Below are positions 8,072 to 14,889 of a stretch of 25,504 bases of DNA, piece after piece. The translations under genes were made by a program, and so were the position numbers. The DNA is from SURF-55 sp040755195 (GTDB taxonomy: Bacteria > Bacillota > Desulfotomaculia > Desulfotomaculales > Ammonificaceae). How positions within the stretch are numbered: the stretch's first letter is position 1; every line of letters begins with the position of its first letter. Location: NCBI GenBank assembly GCA_040755195.1, contig JBFMBL010000040.1, forward strand, positions 1-25,504. The letters are read 5' to 3'. Under the pieces are notes generated by a model. It was not told the origin of the DNA. It did no database searches and was given only the letters and a program-made list of their open reading frames with translations.

Positions 8072-9247
8072 TCAGAACACCTGAAAAATGCCGCATTTCA
8101 GGTAATAGGTTTCGGGCATGGCCGGGAGTATCGGGTGGTCACGCGCCTGGCGGCGCAGTTCAACCAGGCGTATGGTGCGTTTTGCGTCACGTGCCGCAGC
8201 GGTAATAACCTCGATAAAGAGTCCCTCGCTGAGATGATAAGAACACGAACACGATACCAGGTAACCACCCGGGGTAAGCAGCTTCAGCGCCCGCAGGTTG
8301 ATTTCTTTATACCCCCGCACGGCCCCCTCAAGAGCGCCTTTCGACTTGGTAAAGGCCGGCGGGTCGAGTATTACCAGGTCAAACCGTTCCCCCTCCCCGG
8401 CAAGGCGGCGGAGTTCATCAAAACAGTTCACTTCCCGGAAAAGACACCTGTCGGTGTAATCGTTCAGGGCGATATTTGCAGCAGCCAGTTCCAGGGCAGG
8501 TCCGGAAACGTCGAGGGCAAGGACCGATGCCGCCCCCCCGCGCGTAGCGCTGACGGTAAAGCCTCCCGCATAACAGAAACAATCAAGCACGCGCGCTCCC
8601 GGAGCAAGCTCCGCCACCACCCGGCGGTTTTCCCGCTGGTCAAGAAAAAATCCTGTCTTTTGCCCCGAATGCAAGTCGACCCGGAAGCGTGCCCCGTTTT
8701 CCGAAATTTCCGCGAACCGGGGCACTTCGCCGTAAAGAAGCCCGCTTGAAGGCTCTAGGCCTTCACGTTCACGCACACTCACATCGCTGCGCTCGTAAAC
8801 GCCCCGCGGGTTGTAGCGCTCAACAAGGAGCTGCACCAGCATTTCCTTGAAACGTTCCATCCCGAGCGCCAGGAACTGTACCACCAGGTAATCGCCGTAA
8901 CGGTCAACAATAAGCGCGGGAAGGAAATCCGCTTCGGCGTTTATCATCCTCCAGGCGGTGGTTTCCTTAACGACTTTTCTCCGGTAGGCCTCCGCCGTTT
9001 CGATACGCCGCCGGAATAACTCGCGATCAACAGGCTCGTCACGCCGCCTGGTTAGAAGCCTGATCAATATTTGCGAAGCAGGGTTGATAAAGCCGCGGCC
9101 GACAAACCGGTCGCGGGCGTCATAAACCTCAACCACGTCCCCCGGGGAGAATTCGCCCTTTACCTCTCGAACCTCGGAATGGTAAACCCAGGCGTGCCCC
9201 GAAGATAACCTCTTCTCTTTCCCTGGCAGAAGCGACACCCTGGGCAA
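8072..9247 (-). CDS. rlmI: Class I rRNA methyltransferase, RlmI/RlmK-C family with PUA domain
   Basis: SAM-dependent enzyme predicted to make 5-methylcytosine in 23S rRNA. The 391 residues are typical of the family. An N-terminal PUA domain (about 1-75, with GHAWVYHSEV) is followed by the EEHEE-type region and a Rossmann methyltransferase fold. Motifs include KTGFFLDQRENRR (197-209), the SAM loop VLDCFCYAGGFT (220-231) and ILDPPAFTKSK (293-303), then SCSCSYHLSE. Target specificity (RlmI position or another) cannot be settled from sequence. The start is TTG 9247, preceded by GGGGGGAT. The gene sits upstream of dinB on the same strand, so the two could be co-transcribed. Confidence 0.9.
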   Translation of the reverse strand: MPRVSLLPGKEKRLSSGHAWVYHSEVREVKGEFSPGDVVEVYDARDRFVGRGFINPASQILIRLLTRRRDEPVDRELFRRRIETAEAYRRKVVKETTAWRMINAEADFLPALIVDRYGDYLVVQFLALGMERFKEMLVQLLVERYNPRGVYERSDVSVREREGLEPSSGLLYGEVPRFAEISENGARFRVDLHSGQKTGFFLDQRENRRVVAELAPGARVLDCFCYAGGFTVSATRGGAASVLALDVSGPALELAAANIALNDYTDRCLFREVNCFDELRRLAGEGERFDLVILDPPAFTKSKGALEGAVRGYKEINLRALKLLTPGGYLVSCSCSYHLSEGLFIEVITAAARDAKRTIRLVELRRQARDHPILPAMPETYYLKCGIFQVF

Positions 9248-9569
9248 GAAAATCCCCCCGCATATTTTGGAAGTGAGAAGTTGGAGGTGAGAAGCTGGTT
9301 AAGGAATTGTTCCAAGATTGCCACACCCCAGCCTCTGGATCCAACTTCCATGACGCCGTTCTTATCTTTCGCAGCCTTTGAAAGTTCTTTTTTAAATTTT
9401 TTTCCGTTCCTTCCACAGTAGACCAAACTTGTCTTTCATGGTTTCGGAGTTCTGCAGTTTTGGCCTAGCTCTTGCCGCCTTCGCAGCGACGATGCAGGCC
9501 CGGTGCCGTTCAGGAGTATTTTACGCCGCTGCGGCGCAGACTAATCCAGTAAAAAGAGGAGGAACAAAA
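9248..9569. other. Intergenic space with a heptad-type repeat and no gene seen
   Basis: A purine-rich heptad tract at 9269-9298 (variants of AGAAGTT and GGAGGTG) follows the rlmI start on the plus side. The rest reads as unstructured AT- and C-rich sequence, with a short CGCCGC/GCGGCG hairpin just before the small gene at 9570. I see no RNA gene and no clear promoter. Confidence 0.5.
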
Positions 9570-9803
9570 ATGAGCTGTTCGGCCATGCGCCACCGGTTTG
9601 AGGAAGAAAAACAAAAAGGAATCACCTTTAAACGGGCATTAGAGGTGTACAACGATGTGGAGGGCTCCGTTTCCGCCCACCGGGTGGAGCTGGAAGAACT
9701 CCGCCGCGGGGGCAGTGCTTCCGAGGAAATCCGGCACCTTGAAGCGCACATCGATGATGGGGAGCGCCTGCTGGATGAAATCAGGCGGCTTAACCTGCGC
9801 TAA
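9570..9803 (+). CDS. Small helical hypothetical protein
   Basis: A 77-residue protein of unknown function. I chose ATG 9570 because AGAGGAGGAAC lies just upstream; the open frame continues left to 9429 without support. The sequence is rich in Glu, Arg and Leu and is predicted to be almost wholly helical, with heptad-like runs (VELEELRRG and IRHLEAHIDDGERLLDEIRRL) suggesting a short coiled coil or helical hairpin. There is no signal or membrane segment. It stands alone on the plus strand between minus-strand genes and converges with the deaminase gene. The good ribosome site makes it likely to be real. Confidence 0.6.
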   Translation: MSCSAMRHRFEEEKQKGITFKRALEVYNDVEGSVSAHRVELEELRRGGSASEEIRHLEAHIDDGERLLDEIRRLNLR

Positions 9804-9883
9804 GTCATACCCTTAATATACTCCCTCTCACACCCAAAACGGTAGGTAAAGACCGCCTTATTTCGCAAGAAGTGGTAGTTTGA

Positions 9884-9955
9884 GAAGCGGGAAGTTGATT
9901 TTCAAGGCAGGAATTCGCACATGAAATTGCTTCTGGAATTCCAACCTCCCGCTTC
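9884..9955. other. Nested inverted repeat between converging genes
   Basis: A 14-bp arm at 9884-9897 (GAAGCGGGAAGTTG) pairs with 9942-9955 at 13 of 14 positions. A second GGAATTC/GAATTCC pair lies inside (9910-9916 and 9935-9941). It lies between the small plus-strand gene and the end of the minus-strand deaminase. It could act as a two-way transcription barrier, though neither side has a clear T-run. It may also be a fold-back of the heptad repeats. Confidence 0.45.
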
Positions 9956-9964
9956 CGGCATCCA

Positions 9965-11281
9965 CTACAGCAAGCTTCTCTCCTTCGGCGAACCCACCAG
10001 CCGCAACGCACACCGGCGCGTGTTACCCATCGCGTCGTCGAGGTCGAAGGTTAACACCCTGCCCGCCTCCACCACCATTTTCCCGTCCACCAGAACCGTA
10101 TGGACATCACCGGCCTGGGCCGCGTATACGATGTGCGCCAGGACGTCATGCGGCGGGTAGAAGTGCGGCCGCCTCAGGTCAAGAAGAACAACGTCGGCTC
10201 TCTTTCCGGGTTCGAGCGTGCCGACCTTGTCTTGAAGGCCGAGAGCCCGTGCCCCGCCCATGGTCGCCATTTCGAGGGTTTTGTAAGCCGGCAGGGCTTC
10301 CGGGTCGCCTGTTGCAACCTTCTGCAACAGCGCCGCGGACCGCATCTCTTCAAGCATATCCAGGTTGTTGTTGCTTGCCGCGCCATCCGTTCCAAGACCG
10401 ACCGTGACCCCGGCGTTAAGAAGCCTGGTTACCGGCGCCACACCACTGGCCAGCTTCATGTTGCTCTCGGGGTTGTGCGCCACCGCCGTCCCCTTTTCCG
10501 CAAAAACGACAATATCCTCAGGCAAAAGGTGAACGCAGTGGGCCGCCAACACCGGAAGGTCCAAAAGCCCCACCTTTGCAAGCAGGGCCACCGGCGAACA
10601 ACCGTATTGTTTCCCGATTTCTTCAACCTCGTGCAGCGTTTCCGAAACATGGATATGGACCCCGACACCGAGTTCCCCCGCCGCCTTTATCACTTTTTCA
10701 AGGTAATCCGGCGGGCAGGTGTACGGCGCATGCGGGCCGAGCATGCAGGTGATCCGGCCTCCTGCCTTTCCATGCCACTTAAGGACCAGTTCCCGGTTTT
10801 CCGCCAGCGCCTCCGCAGCATTAGGGTTCAGCCCGATCAGTCCCCGGGAAAGGGACGCCCTAATCCCGCTCTGCTCGACCGCCCTTGCTACGTCATCCAT
10901 AAAGAAATACATATCCGCAAAAGTGGTGGTGCCGCCGAGAAGCATCTCCGCGCACGCGAGCATTGTTCCCCAGTACACATCGCCGGCTTCGAGCTTGTCC
11001 TCCAGCGGCCAGATGGCTTCGGCAAGCCATTTCATCAAAGGAAGATCGTCCGCGTAGCCGCGGAACAGGGTCATCGCGGCATGTGTGTGCGCGTTAACGA
11101 AACCCGGAAGCACCGCCATCTCCGGCCCGCCTATCACCTTGGCAGCCTCAAATCCGGCCGGGACGCCGTCTGCGGGACCGACATAGACGATCTCGCCGTC
11201 CCGGACCGCCAGAGCCCCGTCGCGAACAACGTCCGTCGGACCGGTGACCGGGATTACCACGCCCTTAATCAGAATATCCAC
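9965..11281 (-). CDS. mtaD: 5-methylthioadenosine/S-adenosylhomocysteine (5'-deoxyadenosine) deaminase
   Basis: Metal-dependent amidohydrolase that deaminates adenine nucleosides modified at the 5' position (MTA, SAH, possibly 5'-deoxyadenosine) to inosine forms. The 438 residues match the MtaD/DadD family. Visible motifs are NAHTHAAMTLFRG (metal His65 and His67), HIHVSETLHE (His211 and the substrate-binding Ser/Glu), AHCVHL (about His248) and GTDGAASNNNLDM (Asp299). The start is GTG 11281, with a GAGGGGGGAG site upstream; a longer frame to 11323 runs into the repeat sequence. It follows the hydrolase/aldolase gene pair on the same strand after a 385-bp repeat-filled gap. Its neighbours (SAH-type hydrolase, MtnP-like phosphorylase) support SAH and MTA as substrates over generic guanine or chlorohydrolase activity. 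Confidence 0.92.
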   Translation of the reverse strand: MDILIKGVVIPVTGPTDVVRDGALAVRDGEIVYVGPADGVPAGFEAAKVIGGPEMAVLPGFVNAHTHAAMTLFRGYADDLPLMKWLAEAIWPLEDKLEAGDVYWGTMLACAEMLLGGTTTFADMYFFMDDVARAVEQSGIRASLSRGLIGLNPNAAEALAENRELVLKWHGKAGGRITCMLGPHAPYTCPPDYLEKVIKAAGELGVGVHIHVSETLHEVEEIGKQYGCSPVALLAKVGLLDLPVLAAHCVHLLPEDIVVFAEKGTAVAHNPESNMKLASGVAPVTRLLNAGVTVGLGTDGAASNNNLDMLEEMRSAALLQKVATGDPEALPAYKTLEMATMGGARALGLQDKVGTLEPGKRADVVLLDLRRPHFYPPHDVLAHIVYAAQAGDVHTVLVDGKMVVEAGRVLTFDLDDAMGNTRRCALRLVGSPKERSLL

Positions 11282-11315
11282 GCCGCTCCCCCCTCGAAAA
11301 TAGATCAACCGCCAA

Positions 11316-11395
11316 TCCAGCACTCAACTAATCACTGTATATGTTCAGTAGGAAGGCAATCATTAGCTACCATGCAAATAATGTTGAGTGCTGGA
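11316..11395. repeat. 80-bp element with perfect 13-bp terminal inverted repeats
   Basis: The ends are TCCAGCACTCAAC (11316-11328) and its exact reverse complement (11383-11395). A second element with the same core ends is at 17761-17861. The interiors of the two do not match by eye. It could be a miniature mobile element or a structured site. Confidence 0.5.
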
Positions 11396-11490
11396 CAAGA
11401 ACGCCATGAATGTATGGCGACAACAGGTAAATCATTATTTCAAGCGCCGATTTTCATTTATTGTACGGCTTGCCGCATGAGGCACTCCCG
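11395..11490. repeat. Dispersed intergenic repeat, copy 1
   Basis: It shares ordered blocks with 13605-13712: ACGCCATGAAT, AACAG-TAAAT, CCGATTTTCAT, CGCATG and ACTCC. The blocks come in the same order and strand with small gaps between. Confidence 0.5.
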
Positions 11491-11548
11491 TATAATAAGC
11501 CCAGAGTCTCAACCATAACGGTTTTCCCGCTCCTCTGTCACCTGACCC

Positions 11549-11653
11549 GGAGGTTCGAGGTTCGACTCAGGACCCGCGACTTGTCTTCTGACCCCTGGCT
11601 TTTTATATTCTATCTTCTACATTCTGTATTCTGACTTCTGACTTCTGAATTCC
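11549..11653. repeat. Heptad-periodic tract (GAGGTTC, then ATTCTGA/CTTCTGA units)
   Basis: The tract can be read almost without a break in 7-nt steps, ending in repeated CTTCTGA units. It lies just downstream of the aldolase stop codon. Confidence 0.6.
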
Positions 11654-11666
11654 TTCCCCAGTAGTC

Positions 11667-12314
11667 TTACCCGTAAGCCGTCAGGTACTCCTGGCGAAGC
11701 GCCAGTGCTTCCCGGGCGCTCAAGGTCACCGGGGTACCAACCAGGCTGGCCCACAAGTATATTTTCGCCGCCTTCTCAACTATCTGGCATATGTTAAAAG
11801 CCTCGTCAATTGTTGTGCCGGCGCCGACCATACCGTGGTTGGCCAAAAGCACCGCATTGCCGCGTCCCAGAGCGGCCACCGCAGCTTCGGCCAGTTCCCG
11901 CGAACCGGTCGGAGCGTACTTCGCGACGGGAACCTCACCCCCGAGAAGCTGCGCCAGGTCCTCCACCATCGGCGGGATCGGCATACGCGCAACCGCCATC
12001 GCCGTGGCAAAAACGCTGTGCGTGTGCATGATTGCAAAAATGTCCGGTCGGGCACGGTAAATAGCCGTGTGTAATTCGGACTCCGTGGAAGGTTTTCTCT
12101 CGCCTTCAACAACGTTGCCCTCCAAATCGATCACCACGATATCGCGCGGTTGTAAAGAATCATAAGGGATACCGCTGGGGGTGATCACCGCCAGATCCTC
12201 ATGAAAAATCCTGTATGAAACGTTTCCCCATGCGCCCACCACAAGACCCGCCCGCGCCATCCTCACCCCGGCCCGGGCGACCTGTTCTCGCGCTTTCTCG
12301 GCCCGCAGGTTCAT
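11667..12314 (-). CDS. Class II aldolase, candidate 5-(methylthio)ribulose-1-phosphate (5-deoxyribulose-1-P) aldolase
   Basis: Zinc aldolase of the fuculose-1-phosphate aldolase/AraD family, 215 residues. The metal ligands are seen in HTHS (His97, His99) and ANHGMV (His160), and the catalytic acid/base Glu78 in STESELH. The phosphate-binding region GNVSYR and TPSGIPYD is intact. The fold is shared by L-fuculose-1-P aldolase, ribulose-5-P epimerase and the MtnB dehydratase. The neighbour MtnA would make methylthioribulose-1-P, and no MtnC or MtnD gene is present. I therefore infer an aldolase that releases DHAP and methylthioacetaldehyde (or acetaldehyde from the 5-deoxy sugar). MtnB activity is the main alternative. 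The ATG follows the upstream hydrolase stop with no gap and has GAGG upstream, so the two are translationally coupled. Confidence 0.8.
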   Translation of the reverse strand: MNLRAEKAREQVARAGVRMARAGLVVGAWGNVSYRIFHEDLAVITPSGIPYDSLQPRDIVVIDLEGNVVEGERKPSTESELHTAIYRARPDIFAIMHTHSVFATAMAVARMPIPPMVEDLAQLLGGEVPVAKYAPTGSRELAEAAVAALGRGNAVLLANHGMVGAGTTIDEAFNICQIVEKAAKIYLWASLVGTPVTLSAREALALRQEYLTAYG

Positions 12315-13571
12315 TTATACCTCACCTTCCCAGGAACGAAGATACTCCTCCTGTTCCGCCCTCAACCGGTCTATCTCGATACCCAGGGAACCCAGTTTCA
12401 ACTCCGCCACACGGTTATCCACCTCAATCGGGACCGGGTAAACATGGCGTTCAAGATTCGGTCCTTCCTTCAGTATGAACCGCGCCGCCAGCGCCTGAAG
12501 CGCAAACGAAAGGTCCATAATCTCAGCCGGGTGGCCGTCCCCGGCCGCAAGGTTCACGAGGCGCCCCTCAGCCAGCAGGTAAAGCCGGCGTCCGTCCGGA
12601 AGGAGGTATTCTTCGATGTTTGCGCGCACCTCCCGGTTTGATTCCGATACCCGCCTGAGATCAGGTATAGAAATCTCGACGTTGAAATGCCCGGCGTTGG
12701 CTAAAATAGCCCGGTCCTTCATGCGCCTGAAATGCTCGGCTGTTAACACGTCACGACACCCGGTGGTAGTTATGAAAATGTCGCCTTTTTCGGCGGCGGA
12801 GGTGGAATGCATCACCTCGAAGCCGTCCATCACGGCCTCGATCGCCTTGACCGGGTCTACGTCGCAAACGATCACTTTCGCCCCCAGCCCTTTCGCCCTC
12901 ATGCTCACCCCTTTGCCGCACCATCCGTATCCAAAAACCACTACCGTCTTCCCGGCAACAAGAAGGTTGGTGGTTCGCATAATCGCCGACCAGACCGACT
13001 CCCCGGTGCCGTAACGGTTGTCAAAAAGGTACTTCGTCCGGGCGTTGTTTACCGCCACCATCGGGAAAAGGAGTCTTCCCTCAAGATCCAGTGCCTGCAG
13101 TCTTAGCACACCGGTGGTGGTCTCCTCGCACCCGCCGATTACTCCCTGACTTACGGCTCTCAGGTCGCCGTGCAGAAGGTTTACGAGGTCACCGCCGTCG
13201 TCGATGACGATGTGCGGGTTGATCCCGAGCGTCTGCACCAGATGGTCGCGGTACTCATCGGGCGTGGCGTCGTACCACGCGTATACTTTTACTCCTGCCG
13301 CAGCAAGTCCGGCGGCGATTTCGTCTTTGGTTGAAAGCGGGTTAGAGCCGGTCGCCGCCACCTCGGCGCCCCCGGCCTTTAAAACAAGGGCCAGAAAGGC
13401 CGTTTTTGCTTCCAGGTGGATGCTGAGCGCGATGCGTACGCCCTTAAAGGGCTGTTCTCTCACCAGCTCTTCACGGATGGCGTTTAAAACCGGCATGTGC
13501 GCCGCCACCCATTCAATCTTCTGCTGGCCTTCCGGTGCCAGATCCGGGTTCCGGATAGAACTCTCGGCCAA
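12315..13571 (-). CDS. ahcY: Adenosylhomocysteinase-family hydrolase, possibly S-inosyl-L-homocysteine hydrolase
   Basis: NAD-dependent hydrolase that splits SAH (or its deaminated form) into homocysteine and a nucleoside. The 418 residues correspond to the short archaeal/Thermotoga type, ending near YLRSWEGEV without the C-terminal Lys/Tyr tail of the longer type. Visible features are HLEAKTA (52-58), the catalytic strip NNARTKYLFDNRYG (Lys180, Asp184, Asn185), the NAD loop GYGWCGKG (214-221) in place of GYGDVGKG, and GHFNVEI (His295), where the usual Asp is Asn. The start is TTG 13571, with GGAGG seven bases upstream. It is followed directly by the aldolase. The deaminase gene nearby and the short type suggest S-inosylhomocysteine as substrate, as reported for a methanogen enzyme. 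That is inference; SAH itself remains possible. Confidence 0.93.
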   Translation of the reverse strand: MAESSIRNPDLAPEGQQKIEWVAAHMPVLNAIREELVREQPFKGVRIALSIHLEAKTAFLALVLKAGGAEVAATGSNPLSTKDEIAAGLAAAGVKVYAWYDATPDEYRDHLVQTLGINPHIVIDDGGDLVNLLHGDLRAVSQGVIGGCEETTTGVLRLQALDLEGRLLFPMVAVNNARTKYLFDNRYGTGESVWSAIMRTTNLLVAGKTVVVFGYGWCGKGVSMRAKGLGAKVIVCDVDPVKAIEAVMDGFEVMHSTSAAEKGDIFITTTGCRDVLTAEHFRRMKDRAILANAGHFNVEISIPDLRRVSESNREVRANIEEYLLPDGRRLYLLAEGRLVNLAAGDGHPAEIMDLSFALQALAARFILKEGPNLERHVYPVPIEVDNRVAELKLGSLGIEIDRLRAEQEEYLRSWEGEV

Positions 13572-13604
13572 CTTCGAACCTCCTCAGAAATAAAATCAAC
13601 CGCC

Positions 13605-13712
13605 AAGGCGCCAAGGACGCCATGAATCAAGAAAATAAATACCGGATAACAGCTAAATGCCTTACCGTTCCGATTTTCATTATTTGTGGTGCCGTCTTCG
13701 ACCGCATGGCGA
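13605..13712. repeat. Dispersed intergenic repeat, copy 2, with a CGCCAAGG tandem start
   Basis: The block begins with two CCAAGG units 8 bases apart, then shares ordered segments with 11395-11490 (ACGCCATGAAT, AACAG-TAAAT, CCGATTTTCAT, CGCATG, ACTCC). It lies in the 257-bp space between mtnA and the hydrolase gene. Confidence 0.5.
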
Positions 13713-13748
13713 ACTCCGAAAATGGTTCCTCTTTCGATGGGCGCCTTC

Positions 13749-13772
13749 GTTACGCTACTGCTTCTAAGTAAA
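13749..13772. repeat. Fragment of the repeat family also seen at 17711 and 19596
   Basis: The core CTACTGCTTCTAAGT preceded by GTTAYG is shared with 19740-19765, and in a diverged form with 17906-17930. It is only a short piece, so shared origin is likely but not certain. Confidence 0.4.
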
Positions 13773-13828
13773 CTATTCAGGCACAGGTTTCAGGATTTTG
13801 CCCTTGAATGAACTATTTTTTGATATCT

Positions 13829-14887
13829 CTATTCTCTGTGAACTCTGTGCCTCTGTGGTAAAACATCTTGGTTCTTGTCTCCGAAGTCATACGGCGGGTA
13901 AAACACACCCCGCTCGGTGATTATCGCCGTAATCAGGCTGCCGGGTGTGACATCGAACGCCGGGTTCCAGGCTACAGCCCCTTCGGGGGCCACACGCACC
14001 CCGGCCAATTCCGTCACCTCAACCGCTCCGCGTTCCTCAATGGGAATGCCTGCTCCGTCCAGGGTAGCCGGGTCGATGGTGGACATGGGAGCCGCCACAT
14101 AAAACGGCACGCTGTGGAATTTTGCCAAGACCGCCAGGGAGTATGTGCCGATCTTGTTCGCCACGTCCCCGTTCGCCGTTATCCGGTCTGCCCCCGTAAT
14201 AACCGCGTCGAGACCGCGTCTGGCCATCAGGTAACCGGCCATCGAATCGGTGATCAGAGTGACCGGAATCCTTTCCTGTAAAAGCTCAAAAACCGTAAGC
14301 CGGGCACCCTGCAAAAGCGGCCTCGTTTCGTCGGCGTAAACCATCTTTATTTTACCCGCCGCGTGCGCCGCTCTTATCACTCCGAGTGCCGTCCCGTACC
14401 CGCAGGTGGCCAGTCCGCCGGCATTGCAGTGGGTTAATACCCGCGCATTCAGCGGCAGAAGCCCGGCTCCAAAGGCCCCTATCGCACGGTTGGCCTCCAC
14501 GTCCGCCGCGAAGATGGCTTCAGCTTCAGTAAGCAGCCTGTGTACCGCTTCTTCCGGCTCCTGCGCCGCTTCCACCGCTACCCCAAGCTGGCGTTTAACA
14601 GCCCATTGCAAGTTGACGGCAGTCGGGCGGGCTTCACCAATCTCGGCCGCCGCCGCCGTCAACCCGGCCATAAACCCTTCCCTTCCGTCTTCCGCCGCCT
14701 CTATTGCCGCGAGCACCATGGCGTAGGCGGCCGCCGCACCGATGGCCGGCGCACCGCGTACCGCAAGGCGCTGAATCGCCTTGATCGCCCCCCTGTAGTC
14801 CTTGACCTCCATGTACACCACTTTATGAGGCAACAGCGTCTGGTCAAGAATACACAGCGTCCCGTCCTTCCAGCGCAGCGTTTCCAT
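13829..14887 (-). CDS. mtnA: S-methyl-5-thioribose-1-phosphate isomerase
   Basis: Isomerase that turns methylthioribose-1-phosphate (and probably 5-deoxyribose-1-phosphate) into the ribulose-1-phosphate form. It belongs to the eIF2B-alpha-like family. Its 352 residues contain RGAPAIG (44-50), the catalytic Cys154 in THCNAGGLAT and Asp234 in ITGADRI, followed by NGDVANKIGT. I chose ATG 14887, which has GAGG seven bases upstream and lies two bases past the mtnP stop. The longer frame to 14932 overlaps mtnP. The last nine or so residues (PQRHRVHRE) are encoded by a dispersed intergenic repeat that runs into the 3' end of the gene; the conserved core ends before it. It forms a tight pair with mtnP, and the aldolase downstream would use its product. 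Confidence 0.95.
   Translation of the reverse strand: METLRWKDGTLCILDQTLLPHKVVYMEVKDYRGAIKAIQRLAVRGAPAIGAAAAYAMVLAAIEAAEDGREGFMAGLTAAAAEIGEARPTAVNLQWAVKRQLGVAVEAAQEPEEAVHRLLTEAEAIFAADVEANRAIGAFGAGLLPLNARVLTHCNAGGLATCGYGTALGVIRAAHAAGKIKMVYADETRPLLQGARLTVFELLQERIPVTLITDSMAGYLMARRGLDAVITGADRITANGDVANKIGTYSLAVLAKFHSVPFYVAAPMSTIDPATLDGAGIPIEERGAVEVTELAGVRVAPEGAVAWNPAFDVTPGSLITAIITERGVFYPPYDFGDKNQDVLPQRHRVHRE
13832..13860. repeat. CACAGAG-type intergenic repeat overlapping the 3' end of mtnA
   Basis: The minus strand reads CCACAGAGG, CACAGAG, TTCACAGAG, units 8 to 9 bases apart. Such tracts are common between genes in several bacterial groups. Here it lies inside the open frame and supplies the final codons of mtnA before TAG at 13829-13831. 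Confidence 0.6.
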
Positions 14888-14889
14888 AC

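Larger units (their letters stand above)
11282..11666. other. Repeat-filled intergenic space between aldolase and deaminase genes
   Basis: No gene is seen. From left to right it holds an element bounded by 13-bp inverted repeats (11316-11395), a block related to one at 13605-13712 (11395-11490, with a CGCCAT/ATGGCG hairpin at 11402-11419), and a pyrimidine-rich heptad tract (11549-11653). Confidence 0.6.

Noticed and set aside
8039..8749. A 236-codon plus-strand frame over the rRNA methyltransferase
   Set aside because: It is opposite a gene with complete motifs and has no recognisable domain or ribosome site.
10100..11518. A 472-codon open frame on the plus strand over the deaminase gene
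   Set aside because: It is a shadow of mtaD: no ribosome site, no family motif, Arg/His-rich composition, while the minus frame has all catalytic motifs.
11667..12314. Naming the class II aldolase as MtnB dehydratase or FucA
   Set aside because: Fold-level motifs do not separate these, and the context (MtnA present; no MtnC, MtnD or fucose genes) favours another aldolase role; I left the symbol empty.
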